DNA of 64,000 nucleotides from contig CM057454.1 of the NCBI GenBank assembly GCA_016271365.2, forward strand, positions 694,415,501 through 694,479,500, given 5' to 3'. Source of the stretch: Neoceratodus forsteri (taxonomy: Eukaryota > Chordata > Ceratodontiformes > Ceratodontidae). The notes below the pieces were generated by a model. It did not search any database. It worked only from the letters and a program-made list of their open reading frames with translations, and was not told where the DNA came from. The position numbers and the translations under genes are program-made. Positions 20,323 through 33,560 of this stretch are shown piece after piece; position 1 is the stretch's first letter, and every line of letters begins with the position of its first letter.

Positions 20323-22030
20323 CCCTCTCCACACACATGCTGTTATCTGATTTATGTACCACTGTTTTGCATGGATCATGTTTTTGTTAAATTGGACAGA
20401 ATTTGTGAAGTGTCTTCCTTTGCACTTTCTTATCAACCAAGTCTATAGCAATTATGAAATGCGACACACACACTTCTAGAAAATAAGGCAACTATTTTTG
20501 AGTTCCAAACGCTCCTCCAGTGATGTAGAGTTTGCAGATGCTGGAATTTCAGATTTACAGACACAAACCTGTAGAGGCATCTACATATATTCTGTGGTGA
20601 CTGTGTATTCAGATGTTAGCACTGCTGAGCAACTGTAATACAGTAGTCATTTATAGACGACATAGGAAAAAAAACAAGGAGCTGCTAATAGACAGTTATA
20701 ACACTGTATGTCATCAGAACCAAAATTAGATATTATCCACTTACTTTGGAATGGCAAGCCTTTTTTTTCTGATGTGCACTGGACTTTACTGCTCTATGTC
20801 ATGTTGTTCATTTAAAGTTGTGGGAACCATATTGCTCTGTTGGATTTTATTTTAGAAAGTAGTCATTCTTCATATGCCACTGACGTGTGACATTTATTAT
20901 CCTCCTGACAATTCCTATTAAGAGAAACAACAGTCTGATTCATGAAATGATCAGTAGGGACGTGTATCTCCTGGAAACTTTGAAACATTGTACAGTAAAG
21001 TCATTGGCAACATGCTTGCTGAAATCATCATTTCAGCAAGATATGGTTTATATGATTCAGGGGGATCATTTTACCAAAGCAGAAAAAAGCTTCACCCAGG
21101 GACACTGGTGCTAAATCAAGGAAAGCAAGACTAGGTAAAAGAAAAATTTCACCCAGCTAACTAGTATGATCATCAATTACCTCCACAATCCAAATAAAGT
21201 GCATGGAGTAATTTATTCAGGTGCAAAAATGCAAAAAGTGCCAATACAAAAAGTTGCAAGGACATAGGGACTTATCCCACTCAGCCTACTGCATTTTTGT
21301 ACCCCAGATCTGGTGTTTTATCAAGACCCTAAGGCCCCATTCCCAGCATGCTTTTTTATCTGTGTCCCTTAAAGAAGAGTGACACTACTGTGCTTGGGTG
21401 AGGGGTAAACATCCCCCACTGTAATTTTTGTAAGCACTGAACCTTGCATTTCATATTTTCAACTGCACATCTTGTAATGTACAATCCCTTCCCCCAGCCT
21501 CTGGGTGCATCTAGAAATGAGCTGTTACAAGCTCAATGTGTCTTTCTTGGTGGAACTTTTGAAACAAATAACTATATTAATACACAAACAAACAAACAGC
21601 TTAAGTCTAGCAACATACATTACATAATAAAAAACAAAGTGCTAAGTGTATCAACTGTGGTACTGAAAAGATCCAAACTGTAATGTTAAAATAGTCAATT
21701 TCCAATTCATGAAGCCTTCTTTTTGTTTTTGTGCAGCATACAATCTGGAACAACAGAAAACATAGCAAGTTAATTATTACAAGCCCCTAATACTAAATTT
21801 CATTTTTTTTATGAATTAACCCAGAAGGGCATCTAATGCTTATCTGTCACTAAGCCCTGGCCATTTTGTAGCAGCAAACTAATATATCCAGTATGTCTCC
21901 ATTCTTAGAAGTTTGTTAATGTAGTCTCCACCCCTCAACTGTTTGATGACCCTTGCAATACTGAGACACCAACTGATTGGTGTCTCTCTCCCTAATGACT
22001 CTGATCCCATTCCCTCATGTAAAGTATCAA
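20323..22030. other. 1.7 kb with no recognised gene or repeat
   Basis: Possibly unique sequence. The open frames are short and have no domain signal. The mobile-element motifs used elsewhere in this window are absent. Confidence 0.5.
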
Positions 22031-22237
22031 TGTCAGTGGCTCAGCAGGTTGCATTCTTGCCTCTGAGCCCAAAAGAGTAAAAGGTTGTGGGTTCTAGCCC
22101 CACGCCAGGCACTTGGGGTAAATTCCAATACTAGTGCATCAGAATGGGAATGCTGCACTCTTGAGGTGCTGTCTTTAGGATGACACATTAAACCAAGATC
22201 CTGTCTGCCTGTCTTGGTAGTTGTTCAGGTGGATGTT
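22031..22237 (+). mobile_element. tRNA-derived SINE, family 1
   Basis: TGTCAGTGGCTCAGCAGGTT (A-box-like) and GTGGGTTCTAGCCCCAC (B-box-like), then GAGGTGCTGTCTTTAGGATG, ACATTAAACCAAGATCC and a tail GTTCAGGTGGATGTT. Same family as 1,066-1,300. Its tail abuts the truncated end of Tx1 copy A. Confidence 0.7.
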
Positions 22238-24814
22238 GTAGAATATTTGCCGGGTGCAGCCCCATTTTAATAGATTGTGAAAAGAAAATCGAATAAAAAA
22301 GGTTATTGGATTAATCATCCCCAGATCTTCCTGAGCTTTGGGCAGATATGTGTGACATCTTTTAAATGGGTTGAGTCTACTACCCCATACCATCTTAAAA
22401 AAGAAAGTGTACAACCTTGTCTCCAGGCTAAGGGGTGATCATAGCTACATATCATAGACAAGGAATAATGAACCTTTTATAATAAGTTCTCTTTAAATTT
22501 TTGATAATTTCCAGCTTTTCCAACATTGAACCTTACCCTCTACACCCTTTAAACTGCTTCCCAATTATCTATAGGAAGGTTCTGAGCTCCCAAGGTGATT
22601 CCTAAAAGTTTCACAGGTTTTGTAGAAATTGAAATCTTATTAATTTATACTGGAGTTTGGCATGGGATCACAATGGTTAGGCCTCTGCACTTAATCGAAA
22701 TTCAATTTTAAGTTTGCTACAGCAGAATATTCTGCTAGAATTCTTGGAAGACAGGGAATATTTGAATATTCTGATATAAATATACATATGTCATCTGCAT
22801 ATGCCTGTACTGTAATTTTACCTTCTTCTTGAGGCCTTGACAGCCCTTGCCAGGTAGCGGTATTATAAAGTTTCCTGATTAAAGGATCTGGAGACACAGT
22901 ATGTAAGAGGGGACTGAAAGGATACGCCTGCCTAACTCTTGATTTGATAGTGATATTTTTTGTAGATTGTCCCTTTATAACAGGTTTAACAGATGTTAAT
23001 GAGAACAGTAATTGGATCAGCTTTATAAACTCTTTTGGAATTCTGTAATGTTGTAGAGGTTGAAAAAGAAAGGGGAGATATACTCTGTTAAATGCTTTGC
23101 CTTGGTCCAGTAAAATAATATATCCTTGTTTTTGTTGTGTTGCTAAATATTCTAATATGTCTCTAATTATAATTAGGGCATGCTAAATTTTCTTATCTTA
23201 TAAGCCACAAAATTGGGCTGGATGTATCAGTTTGTTAACTGTGCTCCTTAGTCTGGTGCTCAAAATTTCTGCCAATACTTTGAAATCTGAGTTTAAGATG
23301 GTGATTGGTCTCCAACTAGAAATGTATGTTTTAGCACTTGATTTAAATAAAAAAAAAAATCAGAAGGCCCAAAATAAACTGAGGGGGGAGTATCTGTCTC
23401 TGGAGGAACTATGTGAAGACTACTTCAAGACATAAAATTGTCTCTTTTATAAAAGCTTTATAAAATTCATAAGATAGGCTATCAGACCCTGGGGATATAC
23501 CCTGTTTAAAATTCTTTATTGTTGTTTCAATTTCTTCTGCCTTAATGGGGCAGTTAAAATTTCAGAATCCTCCTCTGATATCTGAACTTGGATGTCTTGT
23601 AAATACTGTAAAATCAACTTCTCCTCTGGAGGCTGGGCCACAGTGTGTGATTGCACTAGTTTATGCACCTCCTGATACAAATCCTTTTCTGAGGTTATGG
23701 TTTCTCTTTGTTCATTTACTAGGTACTGAAAACCGCATGCATCCTTCTGAGTTTTCCAGGCCTCAAAAGGGTCCCCAAAGCACTGGCCCTATTATACTGA
23801 AGATTCCTCATCTCTAATTTTATTTTTTTCAATTTGTAGGTCATGATTCTGTCTTAATGTGGTATCTACCATATACAAATACTGTAACTGCCCACAGAGT
23901 TTCAGATATTTGAATACATTCTCTCTCCCTACATTCTTTCCATATTTTTGAAGCCATGTCCCTATCTCTTGTTTGGTGTCAGCTCACCACTCCCCTCAGT
24001 CCTCATATAGATTGCTCACAGAGGCTCTGGGCCAAAGTAAGGATGAGATACTGTAGGATCTAACAAAATGGACATATTTAGTCTCCACCTCTTATTTTTT
24101 TGTTTTGGGATTGGAAGATCCTGGAACAGGATATTGAGAAATGGGTGGTCTGAGAATTCACAAGGGAAGATTTTTAGCTGGGGGTCCAGTAAACTTTTAG
24201 AAATAAATATATGGTTGATAATTGAGGTTAATCTACCTCTTCTATATGTGTAGTTGGGACCATGGGATAAAAATGTCAAACAATTAGAGAGGTCTGCTAG
24301 GTATATACATTTCTTTAATGCATTAGAATCACATTAGTTCTTCTTTCCCTCACTAGCTTTACCAGGGCTTGGCTACATTGCAATTAAAATTCCTTCCTAG
24401 GATTATATGTGTAGTGGTGTATAATTAAGGTAAAAGCTGATTTATTAGTGTAACTCTCTCTGCTTTAGACTGTGGGCGATATAGATTTATTAATCTAAAT
24501 GTCTTCTGATTCCATTTCTCTTCAATAATCAGTAACTGCCCTGGAATTAAATCAATTAGTTTCTGTAGCGTGAATGAAAATGAGTTAGATATTATATCCA
24601 ATCTGTCTGCTTTTTCTGGTCTGAAGGACCAGAATGAAGGCTTCCATATCCACTCTGCTTGAAAAGCTATAGCTTGATCTATAGAATGCAATAAAGTTTC
24701 TTGTAAGAAACAGATGTTTAAACATGTTTCAGGTGTAGACTGAAATAGACCCTGTCTTTTTTCACTGTTTATTAAACTATGACAATTAATTGACCCTAGA
24801 TGTAGCTTATTCAT
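22238..24814 (-). pseudogene. Tx1/L1-clade LINE copy A, ORF2 (endonuclease-reverse transcriptase)
   Basis: ORF2 begins at ATG 24,814, just 3 bases after the ORF1 stop. The endonuclease reads MNKLHLGSINCHSLI, ICFLQET (catalytic Glu region), LINLYRPQS and, near 24,150, CEFSDHPFLNILF. The reverse transcriptase reads about 23,100 DQGKAFN-type, then ITVQAYADDICIFIS with Tyr-Ala-Asp-Asp at 22,790-22,801. The C-terminus KAQEDLGMINPITFF runs into the SINE at 22,237, so the last ~200 codons and the 3' UTR are gone. Several frameshifts and stops separate the blocks. Confidence 0.85.
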
Positions 24815-24817
24815 GGC

Positions 24818-27459
24818 TTAAAATGTCAGAGACCTTTTTTCCCACTTTTTTTTCTTCTTCCCTTTGCAACCACAAGAGTCAGGGCTATTCCCTGGGCTTT
24901 GTAAAAGAATGTCAGACTCATCCATATCCATATCCATATCCATATCCACATCCATATCCATATCCATATCCATATCCATATCCATATCAGATTCTCCCCA
25001 TGAAGATGCTAAGGTCGCATAGAGGTTTTCTGTTTCAACCTCAATTTGGGGGGTGGTAGAATTTCTAGCCACCCTATGTCTAGGTAAGGGTGCTGTTTTT
25101 TGGGGGTGAGTAGGTTCTGTTCTTCCCTCCTTGGCCCTTTTTGAAGTGTCCTTGTAACAGACTAGTGGGAAATCTTCCTGATCTTGATGGAGAGGAGTAA
25201 TGGGTCCTATAGGGTCTTCTGCTTTGATCAAGATTCCTGCCTCATCCTCTTGGGAAAATGTATGAGTGGGTGAAGAATCCTGGGTTTTAGGTTGTGTGGG
25301 GGGTGCAAGATCTGGTTCCCCTGTATCTGCTGCAGGAGGGTCAGATGCAGCATCCTGGGCTTTTTGAATAAGCAATTCTGTGGTGATAGCTGTTGTTTCA
25401 TTTTTATCCACCCAGTGGCACTCTGAGAAGGAATGACCAAATTCTTCACACAGATCACATTTTGTGAGGTTGTTGCAGTGGTGACTAATAAGTCCTACCT
25501 CACCACAGATGTAACAACATGGTGTGTCACATACAATGCAGAGGTGGGTATGTGACCCAGATTTATAACATGTGTGGGGTTGGCCCATGTAAAAGCAGAC
25601 CCATCTATCTCTCCCTAACATGAAGGAGTTGGGGATGTGTTCAACTTTGTTCTCATTCTACCATAACTTTACCCTGTATTTCCATCCTCCCATCCAAAAC
25701 AACTCTGAATCACAAATACCTTCAGGGGCACTTAAAACTTCACACTTCTGTGACAGCCAATATGTGATGTCATCAACATGGACCCCCTCACTCATGAACA
25801 TCACTGTCACAAATTCATTAGGGGCTTGATTAGGGGAATCACATAGAAAGGTGCTCATAACAGGGAGAACTTCACCTGGTTTTATCACTGCCAAAATAAT
25901 TCTAAAGCATATGGTGACCTGAAACTAACTTCATAATTGTCTTCCCCTGAGATGTTGATGAAGGCACATATCTCTTTTGGAGAACAGTGTAATGATTCTT
26001 TTAGCAGTTTGTTCCCTACATAATACCTATCAGATCTGATCTTTAAACCACCTTTATATTGTATTCTTACTGCATCATGTCTTGGAGCTGCTTCTTTCTT
26101 AGATCTAGCAAACAGCTTGGATAGCAATGGTCTCTGGAGAGGAGGATCCTCCAACTCTCCAGTAACATTGCTAGCTTCATTATTTTCGTGAGGGTGCACC
26201 CTTTTGGGACTAAGGTTAGATATACCAGACTCTGCATGTGGGAAAACTTTTTTTATCAGAAACAACATTTTTAGAGTCTGGTTGCAGTCCTTCTGCAAGC
26301 ATCATACTGGGAATGTTAGTAGTCAGTACTGGGCTCTGTACTGGTGGGCAAAATTCAGGAGAGTTCTGAGTCAGGGGGTCTTTAGTTGGCCATTCTGTTT
26401 CATGGAGTCACTTCCCATCTGGCATTTGTCTCCAGCATGCTTCAACCAAAGCTTTTTCTGGAGACCATTTAGAAAAGGGGTCTGGGCATAAGGGCTGTAG
26501 AGAAAAAGCTGTTGCTATGGCTGCTGAGGTAGTCTTAGGCTGTCACTGGGCCCCCAAGGTGGACATTGAATCATCAGCCAAATTCTCACGAAGTACGTTT
26601 AAATTTTATGAAATGTTCCTGTTAGCTAGCATAAGAGCAGTTCTTTTATTCCTTATATCTCCTCTTGCATTTATCTTTGGGTTTTTGGCTGAGAACATGA
26701 AGGTTGAAACTTGCTTGGTTTTGTGGGTCTGTATGAAACACTGTTGTTTTCATCCTGTGCCAGGAGAGTGTCGGTTTTAGTACACCGTTCTCCAGTTTGA
26801 TCATGAGCAAAGATTCCTTGAGGGTTGATAGTTGTAGATCTGGTGATTTTTGTTGTTAACTTGAACCCCATTTGAGAGGCACCTTCTGAATATGCTCTGA
26901 AATTCACTTGAAGTTGCAGTGACCCTGTCAGCTTGTCCACTGCCTTTTTACTACCAGACCCCTTTTGTTGTATTTCACTGCCGGTTGTATTTAAAACATG
27001 TACAACATTAGTATTATCCTCAAGTAGCTCTGGGCACATGCTGTTTTTAGCATTTTTACTGCCAACTGCATTTCTTTCTGAAAGATCTTTAGAAAAAGCT
27101 TTTACCTGTTGTCCGGTGTTTGGATCATGTTTCAGGGCAGCATCCTCCTCTGATGAATCTGCATCAGAGCTCCAGTTGTCAAAACTGCCATGCCCAATGT
27201 CAAGAGAGGAAGCTACATTGAGTTTTGTGAATTGAGCTTTTAGGGAAGCAGTATGCTGTGCATGTATTTTTTTTCCCTTTGCAATCTGTTTAAGCATTTC
27301 ATTTTGAAGAGTTAACTTGTGCACCACTTCACTTTTTACATCTTTACTAGCAGCACCTTGCTCCAGTTTAGTTTGGTCCTAGTTCAAACTCAGATCCTCT
27401 GTAGACAGAAAAAAAACTTTCTTTCCAACTTCCTCATCATTTAGATCTGAGAAATCCAT
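24818..27459 (-). pseudogene. Tx1/L1-clade LINE copy A, ORF1 (zinc-knuckle RNA-binding protein)
   Basis: Likely start is ATG at 27,459 (MDFSDLNDEEVGKK), with an in-frame TAG at about 27,381. An acidic, serine-rich N-terminal half follows (VHKLTLQNEMLKQI; SDADSSEEDAAL). An RRM-like region lies at about 25,660-26,050 (RSDRYYVGNKLLKES, EICAFINISGE, FVTVMFMSEGVHVDDI). A Cys/His zinc-knuckle cluster at about 25,430-25,600 includes CYICGEVGLISHHC and CDLCEEFGHSFSECH. Near the C-terminus is a run of Met-Asp dipeptides encoded by a hexanucleotide repeat, then a lysine-rich end. The order matches Tx1-type ORF1, which coats LINE RNA. At least three frameshifts. Confidence 0.8.
24918..24988 (-). repeat. 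Coding hexanucleotide microsatellite (ATATCC)n
   Basis: About 11 CCATAT units, one with an ACATCC variant, lie in the copy A ORF1 frame and encode alternating Met-Asp (one Val-Asp). A six-base unit keeps the frame whatever the copy number. Confidence 0.95.
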
Positions 27460-27749
27460 ATTACAACTTTCAGCCTCTCAAGAAAAAGGAGCAGAGCAGG
27501 AGGCCTGCTCCTCTGCCCCATCACATCCATTCCTTCCACTACCACACTATGAGTGGCCATCATTGAATTGGCCAGCAATTCCCCTACTGGTGAGTAGGGG
27601 AATTTTTATTTGAAAAAAATAAATTGTACAACAATCAAATAGAAAATAAAGAACATCTTATTGCAGAATAGTTACATCTTGTTCATATAAAGTCAATCCA
27701 AAAAAAAGGAAGTTAATCATAATAGAAAATCAATTCATGATAGTGCATA
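27460..27749 (-). repeat. Junction of Tx1 copies: A 5' UTR beside B 3' UTR
   Basis: 27,460-27,585 is the short GC-rich 5' UTR of copy A. At 27,581-27,600 cccctactggtgagtagggg is a perfect 8-bp stem with a 4-base loop. 27,600-27,749 is the 3' UTR of copy B. In minus orientation B ends AAAAATTCCCCTACTC and A starts within a few bases. Confidence 0.7.
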
Positions 27750-30520
27750 TCACATAAACCAAGAACAATGTTTCCATAATGCAGACAATTTATGTGCAGC
27801 TAATCTTTTCTCTTCCCTTTTGAAGATTTCTTTTAAATTTACCACTTTTTGAGTAATTACTTGGTATATAGATATCTCTTTTTGTTGCAACAAAAAGATA
27901 CAATGGGCTTGCCAAAGATAAAATTTGCACAAAGCAAAAATATGTAACCCCTTTTTGGGGTTTAAATGGTTTTCCCAGATCCCCTGAAAAAAAAAAAACA
28001 TTATAAATTTTTGTTTCACGTTTGAAAGGAAGAAGAAAGATGCGTGTTGCATGAAGAAATACAGGAAGAACTAGGGACTTAATCAAGTATACTCTTTTCC
28101 TTTTGGCAATAGTTTTAGCCTTCATGTCTGTATTATACCCAGAGCTTTCCCAATAGCCACTTCCCAGTTTATCATGGGATCATCCGTTCTTCTAAAATTC
28201 AGATCTAAAATCTTCAAAGGTGTCTGAATTATGGTTATATTAGCCAAGTTGGTATTTGACTCTCTTGCCTGGGAGATAAAATAAGCATTCCCTTACTCTT
28301 CTCAAAGTTTAATTTTGCCCCTGAGATTTCTTCGTACACCGTGAGGATGTCTATAATGTCATCTGACATGGCTGCAAGTGTAGTGTGGATACACAGATCA
28401 TCAGCATAAGCACTGACAAGAGGGAGATGATGTCCAGATTTTAACTTAAGTCTAGGAATACTAGGATAATTAAAAATTTTCCTCAAGAAGGGGTCTAATT
28501 ATAGGACATATAAAAAGGAGATAAGGGGGCACCCTTGATGTATCCCTACTTTTCCTTGAAAAATTTATCTTGACTTGCCATTAATGTAAGGCTGTAACCA
28601 TGCATTATCATATAACTTTTGAAACCATGAGACAAATCACAGTGGAATATTATACTGAAGTAAAACCTTACTCAGAAAATTATGATTTACTCTGTCGAAT
28701 GCCTTCTCTTGATCCAATGAGAGAAGGATTCCTGGGGTTTCCAAATTTTCTCTATTCACCATAATATCTCTTATTAACATTAAATTATGGACCATGGATC
28801 TGTTTGGGACTGCACAAGATTGTGCAGAGCAAATCAAGATATATGCAATAGAAGTCTATCTATGTAAAAGAATTGTAGTCAATAGTTTATAGTTGCCAGT
28901 TAGTAAACTGATATGTCTCCATTTTTTTTAATCTGACTGATCACCTTTTTTAAACAGAAGTATAATAACAGTTGTTGTAGAAGAGGATGTTATATGCCAG
29001 GAAAACAATATATAATTTAATACTGCAATTAAGATTAGTGTAAAATATGACTGAACTTTTAAATAAACTCAACAGGTATTTAAAACATGTAAAATATTAG
29101 TATACTCCTCAAGCAGCTATGGGCATGTGCTATTGTTAGCATTTTTGCTACCCTGGAGAAACATTTTTGTGCAGCTTTTTTAAAGCCAATTTTATCTCTG
29201 CCTCTGTAATAGGTTGTATTAACCTATTTTTGTCTGTCTCAGTAAGTACAGGAAGATCAAGGTGTTGAAAAAATTCTCCGTTCCATTATGCCTCCAAAGG
29301 GGTAGCAAACATGCAATGAGATATTGTTGCATGAATCTATGTGTTTCTGTTTGATTTTTGGACGGTGTAGAAGTTACTGGATGTTTTACCGATTCCATAT
29401 TGGCAGTTAACACTCTTTCTTTACTGCCTTTAAAAATATCCAGAACCTTTTCTTTTGCCTTGTGTACCGTATTGTGCCTCTGTTTTTAAGAATTCTGGTA
29501 TTTTATATTGAAATGATCTAATTTCTAGTTAAACTTGCTCAATTACTTTCTTTGGGTCCAATTCATATTCATGCACTTGAGATTATTAATTTACCTAGTG
29601 TTTCCAGTAGTGTTAAATATTTGTAATAGCTTCCAGTAGAATTACATTTATCATGCTTAATGATTAATGTTTTAAAATCCTTCTTAGAATTCATCCACCA
29701 TTCTACTAAGTTATCATATGCCTCCATGATAGAAATTCTTGCCTTTATGAGGTCCTCACATTTATAACAAACCTCCTTATGTTACATTAAGTAAATATTT
29801 AATTTCCACTGTGATGTGCCTCTCCTCAAGCTTTCCTTGCCATCTGTCTCACACAAAAGTGAGGAAGTGAGGTGGTCTGATGTTTCACAAGGTATAACCT
29901 TTGATTTACAAGCCCGTAGGTGCTTTGAAATAAAAATATAATCCACCTTAGTGGCAATAGTGCCTCTAGTGTAAGTTTTGGCCTTACAAAATGGATGGAC
30001 ATATATCCATCATGTAGACTGATGTTTTTAATATATTCATTAGACAAGTGACATCTCCAAAAACTTTCTGTTTGCCCCCCCCATATCTTCTGGGGCCAAT
30101 CTGACATTAAAATCCCCCCCCAAAAGAACATGCTTCCTAGTGTGTATAAAGGGCTGTATACATTTAAATAACTCTGTTCTTAATGCAATACTCTGAGGAG
30201 CATATATATTTATCAGAATGTAACGAGAGTTCTGATAACTTACATTCAGCATTAAAACCCTCCCATGAACTCTATCAGTCATTTTATTTCAAACTGAAAT
30301 CCTCTAAACAGTATACTCACCCCATCACACAAATCAGTTCCCTGTGACAAATAAGAAGGTCCTATCATCCAGGATTTGTTCATCTGATTTACTTCTGCTA
30401 TAGTTTTTAACTTAGTGTCTTGAATGAAAAAAAGTATTGTTAAGCAAATCCTGTAGAAAACACAAAGTAGTCAGACCTCTTTTTATATGTTTTTATGCTA
30501 CTGACATTCCGAGTTAGCAT
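27750..30520 (-). pseudogene. Tx1/L1-clade LINE copy B, ORF2
   Basis: Endonuclease: SYQNSRYILINIYAPQSIAL, VLLGGDFNVRLAPE, later TKVDYIFISKHL and PCETSDHLTSLL. Reverse transcriptase: SLDQEKAFDRVNHNFL (~28,680), VSAYADDLCIHTT with Tyr-Ala-Asp-Asp at 28,398-28,409, ISGAKLNFEKSKGM. A C-terminal piece VYLIKSLVLPVFLHATRIF begins at ~28,100, then GIWENHLNPKKGLHIFALC, KFYLWQAHC and ALWKHCSWF. The C-terminal region is shorter than expected between these blocks, implying an internal deletion. Multiple frameshifts. Confidence 0.82.
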
Positions 30521-30615
30521 GTGAATGTATTTCTTCTGCATCTAAGAGGGGATCAGGTACCTGTTTCAGAATATTTTGCAGATATTGTCTGTCCTGTTTT
30601 CACAGAAGCATCTGA

Positions 30616-32600
30616 CTATGAGTAAGAAAACCCATCCCTTTGTGAGGAAGCTACAGAAGAGGAGTCTGACTCATCACACTCCTCCTCTGTATCCTCCAAC
30701 TGTCTGCATTTGGCTAAGGCTTGAAACCTATTGTGGGTAACTACCTGTTTTTTGGGGGGCGTAATCTCAGCTTTCCTTCTTCCCTTCCCTTTCTGTGTAG
30801 CTTTAACCAACTTAAAATTACTTTTGGGAGTGGAATGGGGGCATTACCGCCTTTGGGAGTAACACCTCTTTTGTGGGAAGATCTTGGTGTACATTTGGGG
30901 GTGTTTTACCAGCCTCTAAAGGAATCTGGATAGACTCTGAGGTTACACTTGTGTGAGCAGTATCAGAATGCAAAGGGTTTGAGTGTCTTATCAGCTCTGT
31001 GCTTTCCTCCAGAATGGCGGGGCTCTAGCTTGTAGAATCCTAACTTGAGCATCCATTATAATTCATTATTGATCCTGGGGAACCAGGTCTAATCAGTTGT
31101 GGTTCATCCATGGACATTGTTTACATGAGTGTCCTCACTCATTGCAGAGGTTACATCAAAAAAGGATTTGGACATCCCAAGCTAATGTGCCCATAGTCTA
31201 AGGATAGGGTACATCTTGGGAGGGGACAAACAGAAATAAGGTGTTTTCTAGCACCACATTTGTGGCAAGTTCTGGGTTTTCCGGGGTTGAAGCATAGTCC
31301 CTTATCCCTGCCTATATGAAAGCTCCCTGGAAGATGCTGGATTCCAGTGTCAATTTGTTTTCATTTGACTTTAATCTTCCAATCGCCTGTCCAAACTAAG
31401 TCATCATCCAAGATTGGATTAGGGCATTCAAAAATTTCACAACTCTGACACAACCAGTACTGCAGATCCATAATAATCACACCTTCATTTCTGAAAAGCA
31501 AAGTAATAGTTTTAGTCATGGGTTTCATCAAAGAAATAGGGAAAAGGGGAGCCCACAAAGGAATGTTTTTTACCAAAGTATACTTTTGCCAGAATTTCTT
31601 TAATAAGTTCACATTCTTAAAACTGATATCATTTATTTGTTCCCCCTTAAATAAATCAATGCAAACAATTCCTGAGCTATGATTCCCATAGTGTCTTTAA
31701 GCATATTATGTAAAACAGTTTTTTCTGTCTGGTGCAGCACTTATGTTCTCATCAAATTTCAAATATACCACATTTCTTCTCTGTGCAGGGTCCCCCCATT
31801 TGCTTAAATCAGACACATGAAGGACTCAGTTTTGTGAAGGTTCTGAATCAAGAATGTCCAAGTTGAGCCCCATATTTGGTAGTCCTGGACTTGTAGTTTT
31901 CTGGGGTTGTTCACTGTCAGGACCGGGGTGATTACCTGTATGTTCTGTGGTCACCATGGTACTGGACCTGCTATCACTGAATCCACGCTGGTTTGGGGTC
32001 ATTTTGTGTAAATGTTTTCATTTTTGGGGGTTAAGGCACCATTTGAGAAGTTCCCAGATTTGTACAAGTAGCCATTTCTTGAATAATATCTGCAGCATGC
32101 ATCGGACCAGGAAAGGGCCAGCTGGTGCCTGTTGAGCATTCCCAACCCAATGCTGTCAGTAGTATCCTGCACCAAAGAATGGCCTTTTCACAACTGTAAA
32201 GTAGGTTACTGACTAGAAGTCTAAATACCTAAGGTGATAGGTATTTCTGGTGACTGTCCTGACTGTACATGGATAGAGAAGGACTTGTCAGATTCAGTGG
32301 GAGGACTATCCTCATGTAAATGTTTCAGTAGTAAATTTTTATGCATTTTTTGGGCTTGCCTTTAAATTTCTTCTTGGCATACTGACCATGATGCTGTCGG
32401 CTCCATTTTTTCTGAAGCAACCAAAACATTTGCATCCCTTTTATGTGAGTCCATTTTTTTGTCTAATATTTCCTTGTCCATGACAGGCTTCACTACAGGT
32501 AGCATACCTGCTGCTGCAGTTTCTATTTTCATGTCATTTTCATCAAAAGAAGCATCCATTTCTTGGATAATAACCTGTGTGGGATGTGTTCATACATATC
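30616..32600 (-). pseudogene. Tx1/L1-clade LINE copy B, ORF1
   Basis: N-terminal fragment MDASFDENDMKIETAAAG (32,559). RRM-like part at 31,361-31,612 (ITLLFRNEGVIIMDLQYWLC, ILDDDLVWTGDWKIKVK). A zinc-knuckle remnant at about 31,180-31,300 (CFNPGKPRTCHKCGARKHL, ISVCP). A basic then acidic C-terminus at 30,616-30,810 (KATQKGKGRRKAEITPPKK; EEECDESDSSS). Same domain order as copies A and D but clearly different sequence, so these are different subfamilies. Many frameshifts. Confidence 0.75.
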
Positions 32601-32690
32601 CAAATCTCCCTGAGAAGCTAGACCTCCTCCCTCATCCTCCTGGAGTCAGCCATTTTGGAGGAGGCAGACAAGGGCTCCTCCTACAGCAAG
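32601..32690 (-). repeat. Copy B 5' UTR at the junction with copy D
   Basis: The minus strand reads TGCTGTAGGAGGAGCCCTTG, then CAAAATGGCTGACTCC, leading into ORF1. It starts directly after copy D's terminal AAAAATTCCCCTACTCTT. Confidence 0.6.
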
Positions 32691-33560
32691 AGTAGGGGAA
32701 TTTTTTATTCAGGCTACAATAAAAGTTTCATACAACACTTCATACATATGGTGTAAAGGAAAGTTGAAAAAACAGTCAATTAAATAAGTATTAAGGCATA
32801 CATTCCCCTTTTTGAAAAATAATAATACAGAATTATAAAACGTTTTTAAAACAAAGGAATCCCAATACAAATAAGTATTTCTACACCCCCCCCACCCAGA
32901 AATAGGAAAGGAGTAGGGTAAATGTTATAGTCACACTTCAAAAATTTTAGTATAACATAAATTAACTGAAAAACAAACCCAATAAAGTAACATAAGTATT
33001 TAAACCATAAAGTCCCTTCTGTAAATATTTAATACATAAAGGAAAACCTAATGGTAATCAAAAACCCTCATACTAAACCAAAATCTGTATTACTTCATAC
33101 AAGATATGGAAATGCCCCACCCTCACTCCTAAAGAGTAGGGGAGTTTGTGTATTCAGGATTTAAAAGGATTTGAATACAATACAGAATACATTGGGTGTA
33201 AAGAAAGTTAAAAACCACCGTTCAACTTAAATCAATATTTCAACATTCCATACCCTGCTGGAAACAATAATAGAAACCTATAATCATTTCTTAAAAGGAA
33301 TCCCCAAGCTAAGTAATGTTTCACTGCATACCTCCCCCCCCCCACACACACACACACGGAATAGGAAAGGAGTAGGGATAGGGTTAATCAATGGAAAAAA
33401 AAAGGAAATAGTTACTTTCATGAAAAACAGAAGGACTGGAAGGAAAGTGATATGTATAACAAATAGTGTCAAGTAACCCCTCAAAAGAAGTCATATTCAT
33501 GGAAAAAAGGGGCCTACCATAGTAACATCCCTTTCCTCCCTCTAGGCACATAAATTCAGT
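32691..33560 (-). repeat. Copy D 3' UTR, two ~430-bp tandem modules
   Basis: AGAGTAGGGGAATTTTTTAT at 32,690 and AGAGTAGGGGAGTTTGTG at about 33,132 start two homologous modules. Both contain TAAAGGAAAGTTGAAAA-like, C-run and AATAGGAAAGGAGTAGGG blocks (32,921 and 33,359). A (CA)n run lies at 33,343-33,357. This mirrors the repeated 3' UTR at 0.5-1.06 kb. Confidence 0.7.
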
